A stretch of DNA of 64,000 bases, taken from positions 186,001 to 250,000 of the forward strand of contig CANLEE010000004.1 in NCBI GenBank assembly GCA_947489585.1, written 5' to 3'. Positions 44,131 to 52,360 of this stretch are shown here, piece by piece. A program made the position numbers and the translations under genes. Numbering within the stretch: position 1 is the stretch's first letter; every line of letters starts with the position of its first letter. This DNA comes from an uncultured Psychroserpens sp. GTDB lineage: Bacteria > Bacteroidota > Bacteroidia > Flavobacteriales > Flavobacteriaceae. The notes under the pieces were generated by a model. It saw only the letters and a list, made by a program, of their open reading frames with translations. It did not search any database and was not told the origin of the DNA.

Positions 44131-45291
44131 ATGGAGAATAATTATAAAATGGTGGCAAAAACCTTATATGGTTTTGAAGATTTATTAGAACGAGAACTCA
44201 TACAATTAGGCGCAATGGATATCAAGAAAGGCGTTAGAAATGTGAGTTTTGTTGGAGATAAAGGGTTTATGTATAAGGCAAATTTGGCTTTAAGAACTGC
44301 CATTAAAATTTTGAAACCTATAAAAACGTTTCGCGTTGTGAATGAACAAGATTTGTATGATCGTGTTTATAAAATGCCTTGGAATGATTATCTTAAACCT
44401 TCAGGAAGCTTAGCTATTGATGCAACTGTACATTCTAAAGCATTTACGCATTCTAAATATGTAGCACTTAAAACTAAAGATGCGATTGTGGATAAATTTA
44501 GAGATACAGAAGGCCAACGACCAAATGTTGATTTACGTTTTCCTGATTTAAAAATCAATGTGCATATCGACCGACAAGTTTGCACGATATCTTTAGATGC
44601 ATCTGGAGAATCGTTACACAAACGTGGTTATAAGACTGCTACTAATATTGCGCCAATAAATGAAGTATTAGCAGCAGGATTAGTGATGTTATCAGGTTGG
44701 GATGGACAATCAGATTTTATGGATCCAATGTGTGGTAGTGGTACCATCTTGGCTGAAGCCGCTATGATTGCTTGTAATATTCCACCAAATTTAATGCGTA
44801 AGGAATTTGCGTTTGAACGTTGGCAAGATTGGGATGTGGATTTGTTTGAAAAAATAGAAGAATCACTTCTTAAAAAGACTAGAGACTTTCATCATAAAAT
44901 GATTGGTTATGATAAATCACCAAGTGCAGTGTCTAAAGCGAAAGACAATATTAAAAATGCGCATCTTGACGATTTTATAACAATTCAACATGAAGATTTC
45001 TTTAAAACAGAAAAACCTGGTGAGAATAAGTTGCATATGGTATTTAATCCACCTTATGGTGAACGTTTAGATATTAATATGGAAACGTTTTATAAGGAAA
45101 TAGGAGACACGTTAAAGCAAGGTTATCCTGGTACAGAGGCTTGGTTTATTACTTCAAACCTTGAAGCTATAAAGCATGTTGGTTTGCGTCCTTCAAGAAA
45201 AATTCATTTGTTTAATGCCAAGTTAGAATCACGCTTGGTAAAATATGTGATGTACGAAGGCAGTAAAAAAGGAAAATATATTAACGATTAA
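44131..45291 (+). CDS. THUMP-domain class I RNA methyltransferase (RlmL/YpsC-type)
   Basis: A 386-residue RNA methyltransferase. N-terminal ferredoxin-like and THUMP domains (~1-160, with GFEDLLERELIQLGAMDIKKGVRNVSF and SFDxHS-like VHSKAFTHSKYVALKTKDAIVD) are followed by a Rossmann domain with DFMDPMCGSGTILAEAAMIA and VFNPPYGERLD (NPPY catalytic motif for N2-guanine methylation). The likely product is m2G in 23S rRNA, as for RlmL/RlmK N-halves. Its stop overlaps the convergent lipoprotein stop by 4 bases. Confidence 0.93.
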   Translation: MENNYKMVAKTLYGFEDLLERELIQLGAMDIKKGVRNVSFVGDKGFMYKANLALRTAIKILKPIKTFRVVNEQDLYDRVYKMPWNDYLKPSGSLAIDATVHSKAFTHSKYVALKTKDAIVDKFRDTEGQRPNVDLRFPDLKINVHIDRQVCTISLDASGESLHKRGYKTATNIAPINEVLAAGLVMLSGWDGQSDFMDPMCGSGTILAEAAMIACNIPPNLMRKEFAFERWQDWDVDLFEKIEESLLKKTRDFHHKMIGYDKSPSAVSKAKDNIKNAHLDDFITIQHEDFFKTEKPGENKLHMVFNPPYGERLDINMETFYKEIGDTLKQGYPGTEAWFITSNLEAIKHVGLRPSRKIHLFNAKLESRLVKYVMYEGSKKGKYIND

Positions 45292-45836
45292 TTTATAGGC
45301 TTAATTGTATTTGGATAGGTTTCATAAAGCGTATTTACAAGCTCATTAATATGCGACTTTAGTCTAGATTTTGATTTATTCATTTCGCAAGGGATAGATG
45401 CTTGCCAAACAATTTGATTTTTTTTCAGATTTGATACATATAGAATTAATGTTTCAGTAGTGTACGTAATTGTTTTTAGTCTACATTTTTCCCAATACTG
45501 AAACTCATCCAATTCTGAACAGTCTCTAAAACTTGAAGTTTCTTCGGTAATTATTAACCGAAAACCTGCCTGCAAATCTGGATTGTTTGTGTCAACTTCA
45601 AGCCCTAAACTTTCAAGTTTGAAGGTAACTTCTTCAGAAAGTAAATCCCTTATTTTAGTATTGTCTTGCTGAGGATAACGTGTATTCTTTGCAATTAAAT
45701 CATCCTCACAAATGATAAATGTATTGTGTTGATTGAAGTCTTCATCGATATCATAATCAAAAATCATAGACGATGTAGTGGCACAACTTAAAATAAAAAC
45801 AAATGATAAGAGGTAAGGTATTTGATACGTTTTCAT
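45288..45836 (-). CDS. DUF4136-like lipoprotein
   Basis: A 182-residue lipoprotein (signal with FVFILSC, Cys18). After Cys comes ATTSSMIFDYD without acidic tether, so it should remain on the periplasmic face. The mature part resembles DUF4136: FDYDIDEDFNQHNTFIICEDD near the start, LESLGLEVDTNNPDLQAGFRLIITEE and TLILYVSNLKKNQIVWQASIPCE. Two Cys (about 112 and 120) flank a variable loop. It converges with the THUMP methyltransferase gene. Function unknown. Confidence 0.72.
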   Translation of the reverse strand: MKTYQIPYLLSFVFILSCATTSSMIFDYDIDEDFNQHNTFIICEDDLIAKNTRYPQQDNTKIRDLLSEEVTFKLESLGLEVDTNNPDLQAGFRLIITEETSSFRDCSELDEFQYWEKCRLKTITYTTETLILYVSNLKKNQIVWQASIPCEMNKSKSRLKSHINELVNTLYETYPNTIKPIN

Positions 45837-45843
45837 AATATTA

Positions 45844-45871
45844 CTTTTATAAGATTGATGTCTTATAAAGG
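45844..45871. promoter_or_regulatory. Hairpin upstream of the DUF4136-like gene
   Basis: CTTTTATAAG (45844-45853) and CTTATAAAGG (45862-45871) form a 10-pair stem with one G-U and an 8-base loop, between the DUF4136-like start and the DUF6048 stop. No clear T-run follows, so a terminator is uncertain; an operator or 5'-leader hairpin is equally possible. Confidence 0.35.
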
Positions 45872-45912
45872 TCTCTATAATTAAAGAGAAATACTATGAT
45901 ATTTGTCAGGTG

Positions 45913-46665
45913 TTAATTGTCTTCATTTTCAATAATCACCTTTTTATCTTTTTTGTAAATAGGGATTAAATAAGAAACGTTATATCCAAAGCCAACACCA
46001 AAACGACCGCTATCGTAAGTCCGGTTGAAACCAGGAACATATAAATTTTCGTAACCAGGAGGCAGGTCTTGGCTTATCAAAGACTTAATTTGAATATTAA
46101 GACCACCATATAAATTGGGTAGAAGTTCTGCTTTAAACCCAAGAATCAATTCAGCCCAAATACCAGTAAGTCCTTTAGTTTCTCTGCTTGGATTGTCACT
46201 AAATTGCTCATTCCAATATTGATCTGTATTATATACTGTAAAATTATTTAAAGTCTGACTAAAGCTACTCACACCAACTCTAAAACCAGTGTAAATCATA
46301 TTTTGCATGTCTAACCAATTGGTATACGTATTATAATCTATTCCAGCTTTAAAGAAACTACCTTTGGCTGTAACATCAAGGAAATTATTAGCAATTCGAC
46401 GTTCTTCTGTGCCTAATTCTCCAGCGATATATAAATTTTTTGTAAGTCTATAATCTCCAGTTATTTCAAAGCCAGTATAATCCTCATCTACTGCGGTTCT
46501 AATCAATTTGCCAATATCACCACCAAGTCTGATGCCATACTTTTGTTTATAAATTAAGGTGTCAACAGACGTTTCTTCAATGTCTTCTTGCGATTGTGAT
46601 GTCAACGGAAACAACATCACAGCTATCAGACTAATGATAAATAATAATGTGTGCTTCGGTTTCAT
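45913..46665 (-). CDS. DUF6048 family outer-membrane-type beta protein
   Basis: A 250-residue secreted protein: signal peptide to about SQSQ (residue 26), then a beta-rich body with many aromatic strand-like segments (KYGIRLGGDIGKLIRTA, LYIAGELGTEERR, GFRVGVSSFSQTL, YGGLNIQIKSLI, FGVGFGYNVSYLIPIYK). This is the pattern of a small beta-barrel outer-membrane protein, and it matches DUF6048. Its start lies inside the end of the DUF6452 gene (35-base overlap), so the two are translationally coupled and follow rlmD. Confidence 0.82.
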   Translation of the reverse strand: MKPKHTLLFIISLIAVMLFPLTSQSQEDIEETSVDTLIYKQKYGIRLGGDIGKLIRTAVDEDYTGFEITGDYRLTKNLYIAGELGTEERRIANNFLDVTAKGSFFKAGIDYNTYTNWLDMQNMIYTGFRVGVSSFSQTLNNFTVYNTDQYWNEQFSDNPSRETKGLTGIWAELILGFKAELLPNLYGGLNIQIKSLISQDLPPGYENLYVPGFNRTYDSGRFGVGFGYNVSYLIPIYKKDKKVIIENEDN

Positions 46666-47197
46666 TTTCTATGGTTTCGTTTAAAATTTCAAAATTTGCA
46701 ACCCAATTATCTGAATCATTATCTCTAGTGATGCCACCTGTAGTTCCGATATTAAAAATACTTTTGTAGCCACATGCTCTTGACACGTAGATGAATTCTG
46801 GAGTATATTTTATTTCGATAATATCTATATTAGACTCATTATCTGGGTTTTCATTATCTCCAAAATCAGCATCTCTTTCTAATTGAAAGCGAGTAATGGT
46901 CTCTACGTTTTCCTCTTGAAAGCGTAAAGGCAATACAATTGAATCTGTATTTGTTCGGCTTAAAATAGTTCCTATTGGCATATCTGCATCATCAAGACCA
47001 TCGATTTCTAATTGTCTTACCTCTTTGGTTTCGTCTTGATTATTTATATCATAAAATCGAATGATTAAATGCGGTGTAGTTGCAGTAGCTTCTGCACAAA
47101 TATCATCTCGCTCACAACTTAAAGCAATAACAGCAAAAAGCATAGCAAAACTGAGTAGGATTATAATTCGTTTCAATTTCAATGTTTTAATGATCAT
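46631..47197 (-). CDS. DUF6452 family lipoprotein
   Basis: A 188-residue lipoprotein with lipobox region LFAVIALSC and Cys28, then ERDDICAEATATTPHLIIRFYD. The body is beta-rich with TILSRTNTDSIVLPLRF and SNIDIIEIKYTPEFIYVSRACGYKSIF; two Cys in the mature part (ICAEA and RACGY) could form a disulfide. This matches DUF6452. It overlaps the rlmD stop as ATGA (47194-47197) and the DUF6048 start by 35 bases, making a three-gene chain. Function unknown; an outer-membrane pair with DUF6048 is likely. Confidence 0.8.
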   Translation of the reverse strand: MIIKTLKLKRIIILLSFAMLFAVIALSCERDDICAEATATTPHLIIRFYDINNQDETKEVRQLEIDGLDDADMPIGTILSRTNTDSIVLPLRFQEENVETITRFQLERDADFGDNENPDNESNIDIIEIKYTPEFIYVSRACGYKSIFNIGTTGGITRDNDSDNWVANFEILNETIENETEAHIIIYH

Positions 47198-48606
47198 CGT
47201 TTTTCTAAAAGCACAACATTCTCCACATGATGTGTCTGTGGAAACATATCTACAGCCTGTGTTTTAGTGATTTTATATATGTCTTTTAATAGAGCTAAAT
47301 CTCTAGCTTGTGTTGCACTGTTACAACTTACGTAAACTATTTTTTTTGGTGCAATATTTAATATTTGATTAACAACATCCTTATGCATTCCGTCTCGTGG
47401 TGGATCAGTAATAATTACATCTGGCTGACCGTTTTTTGCTATGAATTCAGTATTGAATACATTTTTCATGTCACCAACATAAAAGTCAACGTTTTCAATA
47501 CCGTTTAATTGTGCATTTTCTTTTGCTGCAGTTATGGCATCAGGAACAGCTTCTACACCAACCACATGTTTTGCTTGCTTTGCAACAAATTGTGCTATGG
47601 TACCAGTACCAGTATATAAGTCATAGACAAGCTCATCACCATTTAAATCGGCAAAAGCTCTTGTGATTTTATACAATTCATAAGCTTGTGTAGAATTGGT
47701 TTGATAAAAAGATTTGGCATTAATTTTAAATCGCAAACCTTCCATCTCTTCAAAAATGTGATCGTTTCCTTGATAACAAATTACATCTTGATCATAAATA
47801 GTATCATTAGCTTTACTATTAATGACATATTGTAACGATGTTATCTGCGGAAATGTGCTAGCAATATAATCGAGTAACAATTCGCGTTTCTCTTTATCGT
47901 CTTTAAAAAATTGAATCATTACCATCAAATCACCTGTTGAAGATGTTCGAAGCATCATTGTACGGAGAAGACCAGTTTGGTTTCGTGTATTGAAAAACTC
48001 TAATCCGTTTTTTATTGAAAAATCTTTTACAGCATTTCTAATCTCATTAGAGGGATCTTCTTGTAGCCAGCATTTATTAATGTCTAGAATCTTGTCCCAC
48101 ATTCCTGGAATATGAAAACCTAATGCATTTCTATCACCTAAATCTTCATCAGATTCTACTTCCTCAATGGTTAGCCAACGACTATCGCTAAATGAGAATT
48201 CCATTTTATTACGGTAGAAATACTGTTCAGCAGAACCTAAAATAGGTGTAACCTCTGGTAATTCTAAATGACCAATTCGAACAAGGTTATTAGTGACTTC
48301 TTTTTGCTTGTATTCCAATTGAAATTTGTAATCCATATCCTGCCACTTACAACCTCCACAAACGCCAAAGTGTTCACATTTTGCGGTAGTACGTTTATTA
48401 GATAAGGTATGAAACTTTATGGCTTTGCCCTCAAAATAAGCTTTACGTTTCTTAAAAGTCTGCACATCAACAACATCTCCTGGTACAGCATTTGGTAAAA
48501 AGATAACACGCCCATCAGGAGCTTTAGCAACTGTTTTGCCTTTTGCACCTGCATCAATAACTTCGATGTTTTCGAAAATCTGTCTTTTGTTTTTACGTCT
48601 TGCCAT
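47194..48606 (-). CDS. rlmD: 23S rRNA (uracil-C5)-methyltransferase RlmD
   Basis: A 470-residue TrmA/RumA-family enzyme that makes m5U in 23S rRNA. N-terminal TRAM domain (~8-65); [4Fe-4S] Cys in CEHFGVCGGCKW (Cys77, 83, 86); SAM domain with YDLYTGTGTIAQFVAKQAKHVVGVE, ITDPPRDGMH and the catalytic VSCNSATQARDL. All required residues are visible. It is the first gene of the rlmD-DUF6452-DUF6048 chain. A CTATAG-N5-CTATAG dyad lies 20 bases upstream. Confidence 0.96.
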   Translation of the reverse strand: MARRKNKRQIFENIEVIDAGAKGKTVAKAPDGRVIFLPNAVPGDVVDVQTFKKRKAYFEGKAIKFHTLSNKRTTAKCEHFGVCGGCKWQDMDYKFQLEYKQKEVTNNLVRIGHLELPEVTPILGSAEQYFYRNKMEFSFSDSRWLTIEEVESDEDLGDRNALGFHIPGMWDKILDINKCWLQEDPSNEIRNAVKDFSIKNGLEFFNTRNQTGLLRTMMLRTSSTGDLMVMIQFFKDDKEKRELLLDYIASTFPQITSLQYVINSKANDTIYDQDVICYQGNDHIFEEMEGLRFKINAKSFYQTNSTQAYELYKITRAFADLNGDELVYDLYTGTGTIAQFVAKQAKHVVGVEAVPDAITAAKENAQLNGIENVDFYVGDMKNVFNTEFIAKNGQPDVIITDPPRDGMHKDVVNQILNIAPKKIVYVSCNSATQARDLALLKDIYKITKTQAVDMFPQTHHVENVVLLEKR

Positions 48607-48625
48607 GCTGCAAAAATAATAATCG

Positions 48626-48642
48626 CTATAGACAAACTATAG
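48626..48642. promoter_or_regulatory. CTATAG dyad upstream of rlmD
   Basis: Two copies of the palindrome CTATAG spaced by ACAAA, between the divergent rlmD and SRPBCC genes. It may be a regulatory site; it is short. Confidence 0.3.
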
Positions 48643-48712
48643 GGAAATAGAATTATCTTTAAAAAACTTCAAAAATAAATGAACCTTTTTATTTTTTCTA
48701 CGTCTTTAGAGT

Positions 48713-49222
48713 ATGCGAGTCATTAATATTCATAAGCGATTAATTGATCAGCCTCTAGTTGAAGTGTCAAAGCTATTTCAGACTTTGGCGACTTCCGAAG
48801 ATAAAATTTGGCCCAATGCAAATTGGCCAGCAATACGATTTAGAGGAGGATTACAAGAAGGTAGTATAGGAGGTCATGGACGTATTCGTTATACTATTAC
48901 TGAATTTAAAGCTGGTCAGCATATAAAATTTCAGTTTGCAAAACCAGATGGTTTTAAAGGAACACATGAGCTATTAATTAAAAGTGTTTCTGAGTATTCA
49001 ACTGAAATAAGTCATAACATTACAATGCACACAACCACTTTTAAAGCAACATTGTTATGGGTTTTTATAATTCGCTGGTTGCATGATGCACTTATAGAAG
49101 AAGCTTTTGATAACCTTGAAAATCAGTTTTCCACTCAAAAGAAAGCCTCCAAATATAGCTTATGGGTTACATTTCTTAGGGAAATTTATAAGAGAAAATC
49201 TTTTCAAATAAAACATGCATAA
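48713..49222 (+). CDS. SRPBCC-like protein
   Basis: A 169-residue protein with the START/SRPBCC beta-grip layout: INIHKRLIDQPLVEVSKLFQTLAT (helix after first strand), WPAIRFRGGLQEGSIGGHGRIRYTITEFKAGQHIKFQF, GFKGTHELLIKSVSEYSTEISHNI and a long C-terminal helix (RWLHDALIEEAFDNLENQF). SRPBCC proteins bind hydrophobic ligands or act as cyclases; no catalytic residues are apparent. It is the first gene of a cassette: the sigma factor starts immediately after its stop with no spacer. A role as ligand-binding regulator is speculative. Confidence 0.7.
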   Translation: MRVINIHKRLIDQPLVEVSKLFQTLATSEDKIWPNANWPAIRFRGGLQEGSIGGHGRIRYTITEFKAGQHIKFQFAKPDGFKGTHELLIKSVSEYSTEISHNITMHTTTFKATLLWVFIIRWLHDALIEEAFDNLENQFSTQKKASKYSLWVTFLREIYKRKSFQIKHA

Positions 49223-49777
49223 TTGAGTACTGACCAACATATTGATGTTAAATTAATAAAAGACTATCAAGCGGGTAATAAGCATGCATTGACTAAACTG
49301 GTAGAGCGATGGCACTTGCAGTTTTGTAAAAAAGCCTATTGGGTTGTTAAAGATGCCGATTTGTCTAAAGATGTGGCTCAAGAGAGTTGGAAAACAATTA
49401 TGGATAAGTTGCATACACTTGAAAAACCATCGAGTTTTAAATCTTGGGCATTTAGGATTGTGTTTTCTAAATCGATGGATGCCATGCGTGAGTTAAGCCG
49501 TAAACGTTTAAAGGAAAATGAACTTAGAATTGAAGAAAAGATTGTAATTGTTGAAGACTATGATGAAAATGTTCAATTGAAAGAAGCACTTTTAAAAGCT
49601 GTAAATCAGCTACCAGAACACCAACAGATTGTAATTAGATTGTTTTATACGCAAGACTATTCGTTAAAGGATATAAGTAAAACACTAAATATATCCATTG
49701 GAACTGCAAAATCAAGATTATTTCATGCTAGAGAAAAGCTGAAGCTAATATTAAAGGAAAAAAGAAATAAGTATTAA
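49223..49777 (+). CDS. ECF-type RNA polymerase sigma factor
   Basis: A 184-residue ECF sigma factor. Region 2 is LVERWHLQFCKKAYWVVKDADLSKDVAQESWKTIMD with the FKSWAFRIVFSKSMDAMRELSRKR end; region 4 is LPEHQQIVIRLFYTQDYSLKDISKTLNISIGTAKSRLFHAREKLK. It starts at TTG right after the SRPBCC stop (no other in-frame start keeps the N-terminus). The anti-sigma factor is likely the DUF6768 membrane protein that follows, by position only. Confidence 0.93.
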   Translation: MSTDQHIDVKLIKDYQAGNKHALTKLVERWHLQFCKKAYWVVKDADLSKDVAQESWKTIMDKLHTLEKPSSFKSWAFRIVFSKSMDAMRELSRKRLKENELRIEEKIVIVEDYDENVQLKEALLKAVNQLPEHQQIVIRLFYTQDYSLKDISKTLNISIGTAKSRLFHAREKLKLILKEKRNKY

Positions 49778-49819
49778 TTAGGTTTTCGTTGTCACGGAAA
49801 TCATAAAATAAATAGTATT

Positions 49820-50206
49820 ATGAAAACAAATATGGAAGATATCGATCAGTTAATAAAAGATACGCTAACTCAAGAAGAAGCTAAGTTCTATGATGAATTG
49901 GAGGAACAAAGTGTTTTGGGAATGGTAGGTGGTTTATTTAGAGGAAAGAACAAATGGATTATTATTCTCATGAATATTATGACCTTAATATTCTTTGGTT
50001 TATTTATCTATTGTGTCGTGAACTTTTTTGACACCACAGATAGTAAAGAACTCTTAAAATGGGGGCTTGGAAGTCTTGTGTTTTTAATTGGAGTTAGTAT
50101 GTTAAAAGTCTTTGCTTGGATGCAAATGGATAAAAACGCGATACTTAGAGAAATGAAGCGCTTAGAACTGCAAGTATCATCATTATCTGGAAAAATTTCG
50201 GAATAA
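49820..50206 (+). CDS. DUF6768 membrane protein, possible anti-sigma partner
   Basis: A 128-residue protein with a cytoplasmic N-part (IDQLIKDTLTQEEAKFYDELEEQSVLGMVGGLFRGKN), two membrane helices (~46-66 and ~78-98), and a C-terminal coiled-coil-like helix (MKRLELQVSSLSGKI). This matches DUF6768, which regularly follows ECF sigma genes in Bacteroidota; the N-part is suited to sigma binding. It is 42 bases downstream of the sigma gene. Anti-sigma function is inferred from context, not shown. Confidence 0.78.
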   Translation: MKTNMEDIDQLIKDTLTQEEAKFYDELEEQSVLGMVGGLFRGKNKWIIILMNIMTLIFFGLFIYCVVNFFDTTDSKELLKWGLGSLVFLIGVSMLKVFAWMQMDKNAILREMKRLELQVSSLSGKISE

Positions 50207-50350
50207 GATTTTAAATTATTAATTTTGTTAATCCTAGGGATGATTTCTCTCCCACGCTGCTTTTTCAAGAATTTGAAAGAATAAAGGTACAGAAGGAATG
50301 GTTATTTTAGATATCCATTTGTTTGGGTATGAACTTTAAATTTTTTTAAA

Positions 50351-51595
50351 ATGGCTGTTTTAGACCAATTAACTTCGCAACAAGCGATCGATTTAGAAAA
50401 CAAGTATGGTGCACACAATTACCATCCATTACCAGTAGTGCTGAGTAGAGGAGAAGGTGTGTATGTATGGGATGTTGAAGGAAAGCAATATTATGATTTC
50501 CTATCGGCATATTCCGCAGTAAATCAAGGGCATTGTCATCCAAAAATTGTCAATGCAATGACGACACAAGCTCAAACTTTGAGTTTAACTTCTAGAGCAT
50601 TTTATAATGATATGCTTGGAAAGTATGAGAAATTTGCTTCAGAGTATTTTCATTTTGACAAATTATTACCAATGAATACAGGTGCCGAAGCGGTTGAGAC
50701 TGCTTTAAAACTTTGTAGAAAATGGGCCTATGAAGTGAAAGGTATCGATGAGAATAAAGCTGAAATCATCGTGTGTGAAAATAATTTTCACGGAAGAACA
50801 ACAACGATCATCTCATTTAGTAATGATCCTGTAGCTCGTAAAAACTTTGGACCATATACTGATGGGTTTATTAAAATTGAATATGATAATTTGCAAGCAT
50901 TAGAAAGCGCATTAGAAAACAATCCAAATGTTGGGGGGTTCTTAGTAGAACCTATTCAAGGAGAAGCTGGAGTTTATGTGCCTAGTGAAGGTTACCTTAC
51001 AAAAGCTAAAGCCTTGTGTGAGAAGCATAATGTGTTATTTATTGCTGATGAAGTGCAAACAGGAATTGCTAGAACTGGCAAGCTATTAGCTGTTGATCAT
51101 GAAAATGTAAAACCAGATATTTTAATTCTTGGGAAGGCCTTGTCTGGAGGTGCTTATCCTGTAAGTGCGGTCTTAGCAAATGATTCGATTATGAATGTTA
51201 TAAGACCTGGAAATCATGGTAGTACATTTGGAGGTAATCCAATTGCAGCTGCTGTTGCTGTTGCAGCTCTTGAAGTGGTCCGTGATGAAAATCTAGCTGA
51301 AAATGCTTATCAATTAGGAGTGTTGTTCCGAAGTGAATTAAGCAAATATATTGAGACGAGTTCTATTGCAAATCTTGTAAGAGGAAAAGGCTTATTAAAT
51401 GCGATTGTTATTAATGATGATGAAGAGAGTGATACAGCTTGGAATATTTGTATAGCACTTCGTGATAATGGATTACTAGCTAAACCAACTCACGGAAATA
51501 TCATTCGTTTTGCACCACCTTTAGTAATGACTGAAGAACAATTATTAGATTGTGTATCTATTATTATAAAAACTTTAAAGCAATTTGAAGCCTAA
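50351..51595 (+). CDS. rocD: Ornithine--oxo-acid transaminase
   Basis: A 414-residue class III PLP aminotransferase. [101 protein letters not shown] (Schiff-base Lys) and [21 protein letters not shown] are RocD signatures. It moves the delta-amino group of ornithine to 2-oxoglutarate, making glutamate-5-semialdehyde for proline metabolism. Monocistronic, with its own terminator. Confidence 0.96.
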   Translation: MAVLDQLTSQQAIDLENKYGAHNYHPLPVVLSRGEGVYVWDVEGKQYYDFLSAYSAVNQGHCHPKIVNAMTTQAQTLSLTSRAFYNDMLGKYEKFASEYFHFDKLLPMNTGAEAVETALKLCRKWAYEVKGIDENKAEIIVCENNFHGRTTTIISFSNDPVARKNFGPYTDGFIKIEYDNLQALESALENNPNVGGFLVEPIQGEAGVYVPSEGYLTKAKALCEKHNVLFIADEVQTGIARTGKLLAVDHENVKPDILILGKALSGGAYPVSAVLANDSIMNVIRPGNHGSTFGGNPIAAAVAVAALEVVRDENLAENAYQLGVLFRSELSKYIETSSIANLVRGKGLLNAIVINDDEESDTAWNICIALRDNGLLAKPTHGNIIRFAPPLVMTEEQLLDCVSIIIKTLKQFEA

Positions 51596-51620
51596 TAATT
51601 TTTGCTCATATTGTAAATAA

Positions 51621-51653
51621 AAAAAACCTCAATTGATATTGAGGTTTTTTTGT
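51621..51653. terminator. Bidirectional intrinsic terminator
   Basis: AAAAAACCTCAAT (51621-51633), loop TGAT, ATTGAGGTTTTTT (51638-51650). It separates convergent rocD and the CCC-motif membrane protein gene. Confidence 0.9.
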
Positions 51654-51672
51654 TTTATGATAATAGAAACTA

Positions 51673-52017
51673 TTATTGGTCCATCATCTCACGTATTCTT
51701 TCTTGCATTAACTCTTGGTCTTGCATTGTTTCCCAGCCAAATGTCATTATTGCCCAAATTGTGAAAATTAAATATAGAGCACTTAATACTAATCCTATAA
51801 TTGCTAAGATTTTACCAATTTTCACATTTTGAAAACCTGAGTATAAATCAGGATTTTCAGCATAAATAGCAGTTGCTTTATTTGCAAGTACTATCGTGAC
51901 AATACCTAAGATTAAACCAATTACGCCATAGCAGCAACATGTGACTATAGATAAAATTCCTAATACTAAAATTAGTGTTGAGTTTTGTAATTGTTCTTGA
52001 GTTTGATTGTTTTCCAT
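51673..52017 (-). CDS. CCC-motif membrane protein
   Basis: 114 residues from ATG 52017 (MENNQTQEQLQNST). A longer reading overlaps the upstream gene. Two hydrophobic segments: ILVLGILSIVTCCCYGVIGLILGIVTIVLAN (with Cys-Cys-Cys) and KIGKILAIIGLVLSALYLIFTIWAIM, then a polar helical tail rich in Gln/Glu/Met. This is the family with the CCC signature found in Bacteroidota, often next to DUF2752, as here. Function unknown. Confidence 0.83.
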   Translation of the reverse strand: MENNQTQEQLQNSTLILVLGILSIVTCCCYGVIGLILGIVTIVLANKATAIYAENPDLYSGFQNVKIGKILAIIGLVLSALYLIFTIWAIMTFGWETMQDQELMQERIREMMDQ

Positions 52018-52027
52018 GTGATATGTT

Positions 52028-52315
52028 TTAGTTGATAAAGGTTTTATATATAAAGTTGCCAAGTATTAAAATGACATTTACTACTGCCAAAATAATAATA
52101 ATTTTATAAGCATGCTTAAATTTTCTAAAGTAATTTACGAAGATAACGCCTAGTAACGCAATCAAACTATAGATTGCTGGATACATATAAAAGGCTGCAA
52201 TAAAGTCACCATTAAGAATTAAAGCGATAGATCGTTGCATACCACAACCCATACAATCCAATCCGAAGATTTTTTTGTTAAGACAAGGAAGCATGTAGTC
52301 TTCAGGAGACATCAT
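52028..52315 (-). CDS. DUF2752 domain-containing membrane protein
   Basis: 95 residues from ATG 52315 (MMSPEDYMLPCLNKK). A TTG at 52333 would add six non-conserved residues. CLNKKIFGLDCMGCGMQRSIALILNGDF is the DUF2752 core (conserved C..CxGCGxxRS), followed by two hydrophobic helices (~39-57, ~68-88). Function unknown; the Cys may bind metal or be redox-active. It is 10 bases upstream of the CCC-motif gene on the same strand. Confidence 0.87.
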   Translation of the reverse strand: MMSPEDYMLPCLNKKIFGLDCMGCGMQRSIALILNGDFIAAFYMYPAIYSLIALLGVIFVNYFRKFKHAYKIIIILAVVNVILILGNFIYKTFIN

Positions 52316-52360
52316 AAATATAATTTGTCTCAAAAATAATAAAATTGAAGTAAGATTTAA

